64,000 nt of DNA from DAOTXS01 sp034433515 (GCA_034433515.1 DAOUAL010000019.1:34392-98391), one strand, 5' to 3'. Positions 41,023 through 50,336 are shown, numbered from the stretch's first letter. Numbers and translations are program-made. The notes: a model not told the origin generated them from the sequence alone.

Positions 41023-42673
41023 GTTCTTTTCCCCACCCAAGCCCAAAAGTTTGAGGATGGCTTGGTGGTTGTTGCTCCTTGTCTTCGTCGCCGCTTGCGC
41101 GCCGCGCCCCGTCCCCACCGCGGACGCAACACCCACACCGCACGCCACACCAAGCATCGCCATACAAACCCCGGCAACAAACGTACCAACGATGCCCGCC
41201 CCCACGGTCGCGTTACCTGAAGGTGGCTCGCTCGCTATCGGCGTCATCGGCAACACCACGCTCGAAATGAACGTGATGCCGAGCATCGTCCAAGACGCCG
41301 TGTTCGATTCGCTCTTGCGCGTCAACCCAACGAACGGCGCGCTCGAACCATCGCTCGCGGAGGCGTGGCAAGTGGCAAACGATTCGCCGACGATCACGTT
41401 TCGCTTGCGCCCGGGAATCCAATGGCACGATGGCACGCCGCTCACCGCCGATGATGTCGCCGCAACGATCCGCGCATTTTCATCGCCGGATTTTCGCGGC
41501 ACGCCAATCACCGATTTCACCAACTTGGTTCGCGCAACCGCGCTGGACGCGCAAACACTTCAACTCACCTTCACCGATTTGTATTGCCCCGCGCTGGCAA
41601 GCATCGGCACGCTCAAAATTCTGCCGCGCGCCATCGCTTCGAGCGCGAACTTTCCCAAACTCACGCCCGCGCACATGATCGGTACGGGCGCGCTCAAATT
41701 TGTTTCGATGAGCAATGGGCAATTCACGCTCGAACGCAACGCGAATTATTTTCGTGGCGCGCCACACCTTGATTCGTTGACCGTGCGCGTCTTTGCCGAT
41801 GCGTCCGCCGTGCAGGCTGCTTTTACGGCAAACCAAATTGATGTGATGCTCAACAATCCAAGTCTAAACATCGCGGATGCCAAAACATTCGCGTTCGATG
41901 CCAATGAATTTATCACGCTCTTGTTCAACGTGGACACCATCGCGCTCAATGATCCACGCGTCCGCCAAGCGCTCACGTATGCGATTGATCGCAACGTGTT
42001 ACTCAGCGATCTCGGTGGGCAAGGGACACTCGTTGATACCAGCATGTTGCCGGGACATTGGGCATTTCCGGCAAACCTGCCCCGCTATTCGTTCGATCCA
42101 GCCAAAGCGCGCCAACTCCTCGCCGATGCCGGGTGGCGCACCGATAGCAATGGCATTCTGCGCAAGAATAATCAACCGTTACGCCTTGAACTGTACACCC
42201 AAGCCGATGATCCAATTCTCGAGCCGCTCGCGTTTCGCATTCGTGAGATGCTTGCCAACGTGGGAGTCCAAGTCGTCTTGCAACTCGATGATCGCGCGGG
42301 CTGGATCACACGCGCCTTCTCCCATCGGTTTGATGTGCTCTTGCTCTCGCGCAAAATTCCACTCGACCCGGATCAACGATGGTACTGGCAATCGGATCAA
42401 AACATGCCCAACGATGGTTTCAATTTTGGTTCGTATGCCAATCCGCGCGTGGATGCTTTACTCAACGCAGCATTGCGCGTGCCGGGTTGTGAGATGAACA
42501 CGCGCGCGGTGATCTATGGCGAGATTCATCGCACGCTCGTCGCGGACGCGCCGGGGGTGTTCCTCCTCGCCCCGAAAAAATATTTGATGGCACGCAATCG
42601 TGTGTTGAACCTTGCGCCCAGTTCGTTTGCCGGCGAGTTTTGGAATCTGAACGAGTGGCGTGTGAAACCCTGA
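41015..42673 (+). CDS. Family 5 solute-binding lipoprotein (peptide/oligosaccharide ABC)
   Basis: A lipoprotein signal (WWLLLLVFVAACAP) and a Thr/Pro linker precede a DppA/OppA-like fold: EPSLAEAWQVANDSPTITFR, GIQWHDGTPLTADDVAATIR, RVRQALTYAIDRNVLL. No permease or ATPase genes lie next to it, so it either serves a transporter elsewhere or is orphaned. The downstream alpha-galactosidase hints at galactosides (weak inference). Confidence 0.85.
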   Translation: MNKFFSPPKPKSLRMAWWLLLLVFVAACAPRPVPTADATPTPHATPSIAIQTPATNVPTMPAPTVALPEGGSLAIGVIGNTTLEMNVMPSIVQDAVFDSLLRVNPTNGALEPSLAEAWQVANDSPTITFRLRPGIQWHDGTPLTADDVAATIRAFSSPDFRGTPITDFTNLVRATALDAQTLQLTFTDLYCPALASIGTLKILPRAIASSANFPKLTPAHMIGTGALKFVSMSNGQFTLERNANYFRGAPHLDSLTVRVFADASAVQAAFTANQIDVMLNNPSLNIADAKTFAFDANEFITLLFNVDTIALNDPRVRQALTYAIDRNVLLSDLGGQGTLVDTSMLPGHWAFPANLPRYSFDPAKARQLLADAGWRTDSNGILRKNNQPLRLELYTQADDPILEPLAFRIREMLANVGVQVVLQLDDRAGWITRAFSHRFDVLLLSRKIPLDPDQRWYWQSDQNMPNDGFNFGSYANPRVDALLNAALRVPGCEMNTRAVIYGEIHRTLVADAPGVFLLAPKKYLMARNRVLNLAPSSFAGEFWNLNEWRVKP

Positions 42674-42690
42674 CAGAGGACGGAGGATGC

Positions 42691-45024
42691 ATGCCCCAGA
42701 CTTCTTTTGCCAGCGCTCCTTCGCGCGGTACGTTTGATTTTGCACCGCTCCTTTACAACGCCACGGCTTCCATCCTCTATCGCGATGATCGCCAGCCATC
42801 GCACACGCTGACACTCGCCGGCAATCGTGTTACGCAAAACATTGCCGGCGATCATATTACGCTCACGTGTGCCGATGAAACCATCTCACTGACGTGGCAC
42901 GCGCTCATCGGTGAGGAATGGATCGCGTGGATCGAAATCGCCAATCACAGTCGCGTGCCGATTCAAGTTGACGAACTGCGCGTGCTGACGATGGACGCGG
43001 CGAACGGTGCGCGGATCAATTTCAAGGCGGTGCCGCTGGATTGGCGATTCTTTCAAAATGGCTGGCAATCGTGGTCAGCGGCGTTTGCGCGCGATTGCGG
43101 CAACGGCATCCACACTGACCCGGCAACCTACGAATATCGCGTCAAGCATCAACCACACGCCATCCCGGCATCCCCCAAAACTTTTTCAAGTGAGTGGTTT
43201 ACCGTTGTTGCAGACGGAGGACGGATGACCAATGACCGAAGCGATTCACGTCCGTCTCTTCTTCTGGGCTTTATTACCACCGCCGCTCAACTGAGTGAAA
43301 TTCGTTTGCAACTCGACGGCGAAAGATTTTTGCGGCTCGATGCGATTGCCTACGGCGATGGTGTGCGCGTTGATCCCGGCGAATCGTTCACCTCAGAAAG
43401 ATTGCTCATTGCATTTGGCGATGGACTGGCTCTGCTGGATCGCTACGCCGAACAACTCGGCAAAAATATGCACGCGCGCATCCTGACGCAACCGTTGACC
43501 GGCTGGTGCACGTGGTATTATTTTTATGGCGAGAATACCGAACACGATGTGATTGCCAATCTCGAACGCATTCGCGCGGAACGGTTGCCGCTCAACGTCA
43601 TTGTGATTGACGATGGCTATCAAACCTCCGATGGCGATTGGACAAGCGTGAACGATGAAAAATTTCCCAACGGCATGAAGCTCCTCGCCGATCAAATTCG
43701 CCAAGCCGGCTTTGTGCCGGGTATTTGGGTTGCCCCGTTTGCGGCAAACGAAAATTCGCAACTCGCGCGCGAGCATCCCGAATTTTTGTTGCGCGATGCC
43801 AGCGGCGCACCGGTCGTGTCATGGATTCATTGGGGACAAAAATGTTTCTCGCTTGATTTATCGCGCGCGGACGTGCAAGCGTGGCTGCGCGATTTATTTC
43901 GTACGTTGAGCGATGATTGGGGCTATGATTTTTTCAAACTCGATTTTCTGTACACCGCCGCCGTGCCCGGCATTCATCACGATCCAAGGATGACGCGCGC
44001 GCAAGCGTTGCGACGCGGACTTGAAATCATTCGCAAGACGGTTGGCAACAAAATGATTCTCGGCTGTGGCGCGCCGCTCGCGCTCAGCATTGGCATCGTT
44101 GATGCCATGCGCATCGGACCCGATGTCGCGATCACGTGGGAACCGATCTTCAAATCCGATCTCACTGCACCGGCAACCGCGTACGCCATGCGCAACACCC
44201 TCGCGCGCGCGTTTATGCACAAGCGTTTCTGGCACAACGATCCGGATTGCGTCCTGGTTCGCCGCCGCGACGACGAGAGCGATCTCAAGTTGAACGAAAT
44301 GCGGACGATGGTTTCACTGATTGGCTTGTCCGGCGGCGCAGTCCTGGACTCGGACAATTTGCCTTCGTTGCGGCGTGGTCGGTTAAAATATCTCAAACAA
44401 ATTCTGCCGCCCACCAATCTGGCGGCGCGCCCTCTCGATTTATTCGAAACCGAATTACCGCAAATTTTTGCGTTGCCGCTTGAACGCGAGTGGGGGCAAT
44501 GGCTGGTGGCGGGCATCGTCAATTGGCGCGATCAAACGACGACGACGGAAATGAGTTTAGAAAAACTGGGGCTTGACCCAGCGATCGCGTATCACGTGTA
44601 CAACTATTGGCATCGGCGTTACGTGGGTGTGGTGCGCGAGCGCATTCGGATCAAACGCCACCAGCCCCACGAAACGCGCGTGTTGTTGTTCAAGCCGGTG
44701 TCGGAGCAAGTCGAATTGTTGACCACCACGTTCCACCTGGCGCAAGGTTGGTGTGAAGTGAAACGCATCGAACGGCGTGAAGCATTGCGCGCGGGTAAAC
44801 GCCGGACACAACCAAGCATCGAAACGACTTTTGTCGTGCGTGTCGAGTTGGAAAAATCAGGCAATCAAACCGGCGAAGTGATCTTTGCCGTTCCGGCATC
44901 GAAGAAGGTCATTGCCACGCGCGTAGAAGGACGCCGATCGCCGCATCGCCTGGTCGGCAAAGGGATCGTGGCGGTGGGATTGACGCTGGATGAACATGCC
45001 GTTGTGGACATTGAGGTCGCCTGA
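42691..45024 (+). CDS. GH36-type alpha-galactosidase, with repeat insertion
   Basis: The N-terminal beta-supersandwich is followed by a TIM barrel with TGWCTWYYFYGENTEHDVIAN, VIDDGYQTSDGDWT, the nucleophile Asp in FFKLDFLYTAAV and the likely acid/base Asp in DAMRIGPDVAITW. It removes terminal alpha-galactose. No signal peptide is seen, so it is probably cytoplasmic. An insertion VADGGRMTNDRSDSRPS near residue 175 is encoded by an AGACGGAGGACG...CGTCCGTCT palindrome. GGAGG precedes ATG 42691. Confidence 0.87.
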   Translation: MPQTSFASAPSRGTFDFAPLLYNATASILYRDDRQPSHTLTLAGNRVTQNIAGDHITLTCADETISLTWHALIGEEWIAWIEIANHSRVPIQVDELRVLTMDAANGARINFKAVPLDWRFFQNGWQSWSAAFARDCGNGIHTDPATYEYRVKHQPHAIPASPKTFSSEWFTVVADGGRMTNDRSDSRPSLLLGFITTAAQLSEIRLQLDGERFLRLDAIAYGDGVRVDPGESFTSERLLIAFGDGLALLDRYAEQLGKNMHARILTQPLTGWCTWYYFYGENTEHDVIANLERIRAERLPLNVIVIDDGYQTSDGDWTSVNDEKFPNGMKLLADQIRQAGFVPGIWVAPFAANENSQLAREHPEFLLRDASGAPVVSWIHWGQKCFSLDLSRADVQAWLRDLFRTLSDDWGYDFFKLDFLYTAAVPGIHHDPRMTRAQALRRGLEIIRKTVGNKMILGCGAPLALSIGIVDAMRIGPDVAITWEPIFKSDLTAPATAYAMRNTLARAFMHKRFWHNDPDCVLVRRRDDESDLKLNEMRTMVSLIGLSGGAVLDSDNLPSLRRGRLKYLKQILPPTNLAARPLDLFETELPQIFALPLEREWGQWLVAGIVNWRDQTTTTEMSLEKLGLDPAIAYHVYNYWHRRYVGVVRERIRIKRHQPHETRVLLFKPVSEQVELLTTTFHLAQGWCEVKRIERREALRAGKRRTQPSIETTFVVRVELEKSGNQTGEVIFAVPASKKVIATRVEGRRSPHRLVGKGIVAVGLTLDEHAVVDIEVA

Positions 45025-45055
45025 TTGCACACGTGTACATTACCGTTCCCCGAAT

Positions 45056-45084
45056 TTGGTATTTTGTGGTGATTATGATAAAAT
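45056..45084 (+). promoter_or_regulatory. Promoter of the ugp operon
   Basis: TTGGTA (45056-45061), a 17-bp spacer and TAAAAT (45079-45084) precede ugpB by about 100 bases. The bases around them are notably AT-rich compared with the rest. Confidence 0.65.
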
Positions 45085-45119
45085 CAATAAAGATTGGCAT
45101 TGACAAAAAGGAGGAGGTG

Positions 45120-45158
45120 ATGCCCTTTCCAAGGTCATCCAATCGCTTAATCACCTAA
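45120..45158 (+). CDS. 12-residue ORF in the ugpB leader
   Basis: MPFPRSSNRLIT follows an exceptionally good AAGGAGGAGGTG signal six bases or fewer from the ATG. Its tail is made of an AATCACCTAATCATCTAA repeat, so it may be accidental. A second strong RBS (AAGGAGGAG) serves ugpB itself. Confidence 0.3.
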   Translation: MPFPRSSNRLIT

Positions 45159-45188
45159 TCATCTAAATCTCAAGGAGGAGAAGTTCCG

Positions 45189-46646
45189 ATGAAGCGTACG
45201 TTCATGTTCTTGATGGTCTTGCTCGTGTTGGTGGCGGCGTGCGCCACGCCCACCCCTGAGCCGACCAAAGCTCCCCCGCCGGCATCCTCTTCAGCCAGTA
45301 GTTCGGTTGCGCCAACCCAACCGCCGGCATCCAGCAGTGCATCCTCTGCTCCTGCGCCTAAGGCAACCGCGCCACGCCCAACCCCACCGCCGGGTCGCGT
45401 CACCGTCGAATTCTGGTTCGGTCTCGGCAAGCCGCTCGGCGATGTCCTCGAAGCCATCGTGATGGACTTTAACAAGTCGCAAGACAAGTACTACGTGGAC
45501 GCGATCTACAAAGGCGCGTACGTAGATACGATGAACGCCGCCATCGCCGCGTTCCGCGCCGGCAAAGCCCCGCACATCGTCCAGATGTTCGAAGTCGGGA
45601 CCGCGACGATGATGGCAGCCAAGGGCGCGATCAAGCCGGTGTACCAACTGGCGCAAGAGACCGGCTGGAATCTCGATCCCAACATCTACATCCCGGCAGT
45701 GCGCGGCTATTACAGCGAAGGCGACAAGATGATCTCGATGCCGCTGAACAGTTCAACGCCGGTGATGTACTATAACATTGACGCGTTCAAGAAAGCCGGT
45801 TTGGATCCCGCCAAGCCGCCCAAGACGTGGGCAGAATTGCGCGCTGCCGCGAAGAAACTGGTGGACACAGGCGCGACCAAGTGCGGCTTTACTTTCGAGT
45901 GGCCCACCTGGACGCAACTGGAGAACTTTAGCGCGATTCACAATGTTCCGCTCGCAACCAAAGCGAACGGTATGCTGGGAATGGACGCGGAACTCAAGTT
46001 CAACAGTGACCTGCACGTTCGCCATCTGCAAACCTTGATGGATATGCAAAAAGAAGGATCGTTCAAGTATGGTGGGCGGGATGGCGCGGCGACCGTGCTC
46101 TTCCCCTCTGGCGAGTGCGGCATCATTCACGCATCGTCCGCCGCCCGCGCGCGCATCAAGAACGAATCCAAGTTCGAATGGGGCGTGACCTACCTGCCGT
46201 ACTATGACGATGTACCGGGCGCGCCCAAGAACTCGATCATCGGCGGCGCGAGTCTGTGGGTAATGAACTCGCCGGGTCGCACCGCAGATGAGTACAAAGC
46301 CGTTGCCGAGTTCTTCAAGTACATCAGCAAGCCGGAAGTGGACGCCCGCTGGCATCAAGAGACCGGCTACTTGCCGATCACGCACGCCGGCAACGACAAG
46401 ACCAAAGCGGACGGCTACTATCAAAAGAACCCGGGCGCTGACCTCCCCTATCTGCAATTGACCCGCACCGAACCGACCGAAAACTCGCTCGGACTCCGGT
46501 TGGGCAATATGCCGCAGATCCGCATCGTCGTCTACGAGGAATGGGAAAAGGCGTTCCAAGGACAGCAAACCGCCAAGCAGGCAATGGACAATGCCGTGAA
46601 ACGCGGCAACGAAATCCTGCGCGAGTTTGAAAAGACGTACAAATAA
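45189..46646 (+). CDS. ugpB: sn-Glycerol-3-phosphate / glycerophosphodiester-binding lipoprotein
   Basis: A lipoprotein signal (LLVLVAACATP) and a Ser/Pro/Ala linker (to ~75) precede a family 1 extracellular binding protein whose ligand segments match UgpB (VEFWFGLGKPLGDVLEAIV, SMPLNSSTPVMYYN, GIIHASSAARARI). It should deliver glycerol-3-phosphate or glycerophosphodiesters to UgpA/UgpE, encoded next. A glycerophosphodiester phosphodiesterase at the end of the cluster supports this. Confidence 0.9.
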   Translation: MKRTFMFLMVLLVLVAACATPTPEPTKAPPPASSSASSSVAPTQPPASSSASSAPAPKATAPRPTPPPGRVTVEFWFGLGKPLGDVLEAIVMDFNKSQDKYYVDAIYKGAYVDTMNAAIAAFRAGKAPHIVQMFEVGTATMMAAKGAIKPVYQLAQETGWNLDPNIYIPAVRGYYSEGDKMISMPLNSSTPVMYYNIDAFKKAGLDPAKPPKTWAELRAAAKKLVDTGATKCGFTFEWPTWTQLENFSAIHNVPLATKANGMLGMDAELKFNSDLHVRHLQTLMDMQKEGSFKYGGRDGAATVLFPSGECGIIHASSAARARIKNESKFEWGVTYLPYYDDVPGAPKNSIIGGASLWVMNSPGRTADEYKAVAEFFKYISKPEVDARWHQETGYLPITHAGNDKTKADGYYQKNPGADLPYLQLTRTEPTENSLGLRLGNMPQIRIVVYEEWEKAFQGQQTAKQAMDNAVKRGNEILREFEKTYK

Positions 46647-46655
46647 GCGTACTCA

Positions 46656-46688
46656 AGACCTGTCAGGTCTGGAAGACCTGACAGGTCT
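46656..46688 (+). repeat. 15-bp perfect hairpin between ugpB and ugpA
   Basis: AGACCTGTCAGGTCT and AGACCTGACAGGTCT are perfect complements separated by GGA. No T-run follows, so it is not a classical terminator; it may protect the ugpB mRNA end or reduce read-through to the permeases. It looks like a dispersed repeat unit. Confidence 0.75.
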
Positions 46689-46702
46689 CCCATAGGAGTC
46701 TG

Positions 46703-47587
46703 ATGCAACGCCGGGTAGTTTTTAATAATCGTATCTTGCCCTACTTTTTGCTCTTGCCGCAACTTATCATCACGATCATTTTCTTTTTCTGGCCCGCCAG
46801 CCAAGCCATCTATCAATCCGTCTTGAGCCAGGACCCGTTCGGATTGCGCACGACCTTTGTCTATCTCGATAACTTTCGTACGGTGCTGAGCGATCCGCTG
46901 TACATCGAAGCGGTACAGGTGACCATCATCTTTTCGGTCTCGGTCACACTCTTTGTGATGACGCTGGCACTGCTCTTTGCGGTGATGGCGGACCGGCAGA
47001 TTCGCGGCGCGCAGACGTACAAGACGCTCTTGCTGTGGCCCTACGCGCTCGCGCCAGCGGTTGCCGCCGTGTTGTGGAATTTCATCTTTCATCCCTCCAT
47101 CGGCATTATCGGGCGTGCGCTGAACGAGTGGGGCGTCCACTGGGACTATAAACTCAACGGCGTCGACGCGCTCATCCTCATCGTGGTCGCGTCGTCGTGG
47201 AAACAAATCGCGCACAACTTTTTGTTCTTCCTCGCCGGCTTGCAATCGGTTCCGCCTGCCATCGTCGAAGCCGCGATGATTGATGGCGCCAGTGCGTGGA
47301 AATTATTTCGTTCGATTCTCTTCCCCTTGATTTCACCAACGACCTTTTATCTCTTGACCATCAACCTGGTCTTTGCCTTTTTCGATACGTTCGGCGTCAT
47401 TCACGCGCTCACCGACGGTGGACCCGGACGTTCCACGACGACGTTGATGTACAAGGTGTATAGCGACGGCTATGTCAATCTGAATCTGGGAATTTCTGCC
47501 GCGCAATCGGTCATCCTGATGATCATCGTGAGCGCGCTCGTCTGGCTGCAATTCCGCTTTGTGGAAGGCAAGGTGCATTACGCATGA
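46703..47587 (+). CDS. ugpA: Glycerol-3-phosphate ABC permease UgpA
   Basis: This 294-residue permease has six hydrophobic segments, the family N-terminus LPYFLLLPQLIITIIFFFWP and the EAA loop EAAMIDGASAWKLFRSILFPL that docks the ATPase. It forms the channel with UgpE, whose start overlaps its stop. Confidence 0.92.
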   Translation: MQRRVVFNNRILPYFLLLPQLIITIIFFFWPASQAIYQSVLSQDPFGLRTTFVYLDNFRTVLSDPLYIEAVQVTIIFSVSVTLFVMTLALLFAVMADRQIRGAQTYKTLLLWPYALAPAVAAVLWNFIFHPSIGIIGRALNEWGVHWDYKLNGVDALILIVVASSWKQIAHNFLFFLAGLQSVPPAIVEAAMIDGASAWKLFRSILFPLISPTTFYLLTINLVFAFFDTFGVIHALTDGGPGRSTTTLMYKVYSDGYVNLNLGISAAQSVILMIIVSALVWLQFRFVEGKVHYA

Positions 47588-48435
47588 TCAGTCCAAAACC
47601 TCTCCGTAATCTGCCGGTGCATGTAATCCTGCTGACGGCGGTCATCATCTTTGCGTTTCCAGTGTTCCTGGCGTTCATCGGCTCGACGTGGGACGCCGGC
47701 ACCATCGGACGCGGCCAAATGCCACTCACGCCCGGGCCCCTGCTGATCGAAAACTACACGAATGCGCTGACGAGCGCGCGCGGCACCCGGGTCAGCGGCT
47801 ATCCGGTCCAAGTCCTGTTGTGGAACAGTCTGCAGATGGCGCTCGCCATCACCATCGGCAAGATCATCATTTCGATTCTCTCGGCGTACGCGGTCGCGTT
47901 TTTCCGTTTCCCCTTGCGGATGTTCTTCTTTGCGTTGATCTTTCTGACGTTGATGCTCCCCATCGAGGTGCGCATCGCGCCGACGTACAAAGTGATGAGC
48001 GATCTGGGTCTCATCAACACCTTCGCCGGCTTGACGATTCCGCTGATGGCGTCTGCGACCGGCACGCTGCTGTTCCGTCAATTCTTCTTGACGATTCCCG
48101 ACGAGTACGTCGAAGCGGCGAAGATTGACGGTGCGGGACCATTGCGCTTTTTCTGGAGCATCGTCCTGCCCCTCTCGCGCACGAACATCGCCGCGCTCTT
48201 CGTCATCCTCTTCATTTACGGCTGGAATCAATATTTGTGGCCCCTCCTCATCACGACGAGCCGCGATATGGAAACCATTGTCATCGGCATCGTCAAGATG
48301 ATGGGTACCGGTGAAGCGCAAACCGATTGGAACCTCATCATGGCGAGTACGGTGCTGGCGTTGTTGCCACCGGTGTTGGTCGTCGTCTTGATGCAACAAT
48401 GGTTTGTCAAGGGTTTGGTGCAAACCGAGAAATGA
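47584..48435 (+). CDS. ugpE: Glycerol-3-phosphate ABC permease UgpE
   Basis: The second channel subunit (283 residues, six hydrophobic segments) has the EAA loop EAAKIDGAGPLRFFWSIVLPL and the C-terminal LPPVLVVVLMQQWFVKGLVQ. It overlaps ugpA by ATGA. No ugpC ATPase gene follows, so a shared MsiK/UgpC-type ATPase elsewhere is needed. Confidence 0.92.
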   Translation: MISPKPLRNLPVHVILLTAVIIFAFPVFLAFIGSTWDAGTIGRGQMPLTPGPLLIENYTNALTSARGTRVSGYPVQVLLWNSLQMALAITIGKIIISILSAYAVAFFRFPLRMFFFALIFLTLMLPIEVRIAPTYKVMSDLGLINTFAGLTIPLMASATGTLLFRQFFLTIPDEYVEAAKIDGAGPLRFFWSIVLPLSRTNIAALFVILFIYGWNQYLWPLLITTSRDMETIVIGIVKMMGTGEAQTDWNLIMASTVLALLPPVLVVVLMQQWFVKGLVQTEK

Positions 48436-48436
48436 T

Positions 48437-48500
48437 GCTAGGACGCGGACGAGCGCGGATGAACGCAGGTTATTTCTCTGCGCTCATCCGCGTCCTATTG
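48437..48500. repeat. GGACGCGGA...TCCGCGTCC palindromic repeat
   Basis: AGGACGCGGACGAGCGCGGA and CTCATCCGCGTCCTA form inverted ends with a TTATTTCTCTGCG centre. The unit fills the spacer between ugpE and the next gene; related text is seen at 2664-2715 and 26093-26130. Confidence 0.7.
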
Positions 48501-48511
48501 GTGGGCGAACC

Positions 48512-49420
48512 ATGAAAAATCTGTCACTCATTCTCATCATGATTTTACTCGCCGTGCTTGTCGCGAGCAGACTCGCGGGATGCAGCGCACCAGTCGCGCC
48601 AACAGCAACGCCGCCAATCGGCGCGACAAACACACCCACCGCCGCGCCAACGCTCGCTCCGAAAACGCTCGTCGTTGCGCATCGCGGCGGCGCGGCGCTC
48701 GCCCCGGAGAATACCCTCGCTGCATTTGAGAACGCACTTAAACTCGGCGTGGATATGGTTGAGTGCGATGTGCACCTGAGCAAAGAGGGTGAGTTGATCG
48801 TGATGCACGATTTCACCGTGTCACGTACAACGAACGGCACCGGCGAAATCCGCGATTTGACGCTGGCGGAACTCAAGCAACTGAACGCCGCAGCAAAATT
48901 CACCGGCGGCAATTTTCCCCCGCAACCCGTGCCCACTCTTGCCGAGTTGCTCGATCTGGTCAAGGGCAAAGCCGGCGTCCAAATCGAAATCAAAGTTGGC
49001 GCGGGTAATGCACGCTATCCCGGCATCGAACAAAAAGTGATTGACCTTGTCAACGCACGCGGCATGACGAACGATGTCATCCTCATCTCGTTTGATTTTC
49101 CAACGCTGAAACAAGTGAAGGCGATGGATGCGCGCATTCACACCGGCGCGCTCGTCAATGCAGCGTGGATGATGACGCGGAGACTGGCCGCGCCGGAGCA
49201 AATCGTCGCCGAGGCGATTGACACGACTGGGGCGGAGTATTTTATGCCGCCGTTCGGCACCGTGTTCGAGGACTTGGTGAGGGTGGTTCACGCGCGCGGT
49301 CTTAAAATCGGCGTGTGGACGGTGAATGTCGAAGCGGATATGCGCCGACTCGCCGGTTGGGGAGTGGACGCGATCACGAGCGACAAACCAGATGAGTTAA
49401 AAAAAGCGTTGGGACGCTAA
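48512..49420 (+). CDS. Glycerophosphodiester phosphodiesterase lipoprotein
   Basis: It hydrolyses glycerophosphodiesters to glycerol-3-phosphate and an alcohol, feeding the Ugp importer. The lipoprotein signal ends SRLAGCSA. The GDPD barrel has VAHRGGAALAPENTLAAFENAL, EcDVHLSKEGELIVMHD and the catalytic His in those motifs, with IEIKVGAG and VWTVNVEADMRRLAGWGVDAITSD at the end. It starts at ATG 48512. Confidence 0.92.
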   Translation: MKNLSLILIMILLAVLVASRLAGCSAPVAPTATPPIGATNTPTAAPTLAPKTLVVAHRGGAALAPENTLAAFENALKLGVDMVECDVHLSKEGELIVMHDFTVSRTTNGTGEIRDLTLAELKQLNAAAKFTGGNFPPQPVPTLAELLDLVKGKAGVQIEIKVGAGNARYPGIEQKVIDLVNARGMTNDVILISFDFPTLKQVKAMDARIHTGALVNAAWMMTRRLAAPEQIVAEAIDTTGAEYFMPPFGTVFEDLVRVVHARGLKIGVWTVNVEADMRRLAGWGVDAITSDKPDELKKALGR

Positions 49421-49426
49421 ATCGTT

Positions 49427-49454
49427 TTGCAATTTCCACAAATCGGAGTATAAT
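49427..49454 (+). promoter_or_regulatory. Promoter of tRNA-Pro
   Basis: TTGCAA (49427-49432), 16 bases, then TATAAT (49449-49454), followed 12 bases later by the tRNA gene. Confidence 0.7.
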
Positions 49455-49465
49455 GCGCCCGCATA

Positions 49466-49538
49466 CGGGGCGTAGCGCAGTTGGTAGCGCGCAGCGTTCG
49501 GGACGCTGAGGTCGTTGGTTCAAGTCCAATCGCCCCGA
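49466..49538 (+). tRNA. tRNA-Pro (CGG)
   Basis: The cloverleaf is complete: acceptor CGGGGCG/CGCCCCG, D-arm GCGC, anticodon stem CAGCG/CGCTG with loop TTCGGGA (anticodon CGG, G37), T-arm TTGG-TTCAAGT-CCAA and discriminator A. The 3' CCA is not encoded (ACA follows). Confidence 0.95.
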
Positions 49539-49548
49539 CAAGCCAGAA

Positions 49549-49577
49549 GATAGCCGAGCAATCGGCTGTCTTTTTTT
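49549..49577 (+). terminator. Terminator of tRNA-Pro
   Basis: GATAGCCGA and TCGGCTGTC form a 9-bp stem with one G-U pair and a 4-base loop, followed by seven Ts. Confidence 0.88.
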
Positions 49578-49707
49578 CTGCGTGGTGTCCTTGGATATTC
49601 TTGGCGGTAAAACCCCTGTTCTGTTTATGTTAAACCGATTTTTGGTCAAATTGGTAAAAATTAACCGAAAAATAACGAAAGACAGCCACAAGTTGTGGAT
49701 AAAGGTA

Positions 49708-49735
49708 TTGACTTGGCATTCCCGTGTGATATACT
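49708..49735 (+). promoter_or_regulatory. Promoter of the HU-HhH gene
   Basis: TTGACT (49708-49713), 16 bases, TATACT (49730-49735). The start codon follows 53 bases later behind AAGGAGGGG. Confidence 0.72.
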
Positions 49736-49787
49736 GAGCATAGTAGTTGAGCCGATTTTTGATTACATCTCCAAGGAGGGGACACGT

Positions 49788-50336
49788 ATGGCAGATCGAA
49801 TGAGCAAGTCCGAAACGTTGGCGTACCTTGCCGATAAAACCGGACTGAAGAAAAAAGAAGTGGCGTCGGTGCTTGAGGAGTTGGCAAACCTGGCATACCA
49901 AGAAGCGAAAAACACTTTCCAAGTGCCAGGCTTGGGCATGGTGATGCTCCACGAACGCCCTGCCCGCAAGATGGTGATGCGTTTTGGACCCAAAGCCGGA
50001 CAGGAAATCGAAGTTCCGGCGAAAAAAGTTCTCAAGTTCCGCTTTACCAAAACCGCCAAGGATGCGATTTTGGGGAGCAAAGCGCCCATGAAAAAAGATG
50101 ATCTGGAGATTATCGAGGGGATTGGGCCCAAGATCGCCAAAACATTTTACAAAGCCGGCATCACGACCTTTACGCAGTTGGCAGAAACTTCGGTGGATCA
50201 ACTGCGCCAGTTGCTAAGCGAAAATCAATTGCCAGGCGATCCGACCACTTGGCCCGAACAAGCCAAACTGGCTGCCGAGGGCAAGCTGGACGAACTAAAG
50301 AAACTTCAGGACGAACTGATGGCTGGACGCCGCTAA
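49788..50336 (+). CDS. HU-like DNA-binding protein fused to a helix-hairpin-helix domain
   Basis: Residues 1-95 resemble the HU/IHF fold (KSETLAYLADKTGLKKKEVASVLEEL, FQVPGLGMVMLHERPARK, GQEIEVPAKKVLKFRFTKTAKD). Residues ~102-145 form a tandem HhH module (DLEIIEGIGPKIAKTFYKAGITTFTQLAE). The C-terminus is helical and charged. It should bind DNA without sequence specificity, perhaps favouring bent or branched DNA. It has its own promoter and terminator. Confidence 0.85.
   Translation: MADRMSKSETLAYLADKTGLKKKEVASVLEELANLAYQEAKNTFQVPGLGMVMLHERPARKMVMRFGPKAGQEIEVPAKKVLKFRFTKTAKDAILGSKAPMKKDDLEIIEGIGPKIAKTFYKAGITTFTQLAETSVDQLRQLLSENQLPGDPTTWPEQAKLAAEGKLDELKKLQDELMAGRR

Noticed and set aside
46656..46688. 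Terminator ending the ugpB transcript
   Set aside because: The stem is strong but no T-run follows and ugpA starts 15 bases later; treated as a repeat or mRNA-processing hairpin.
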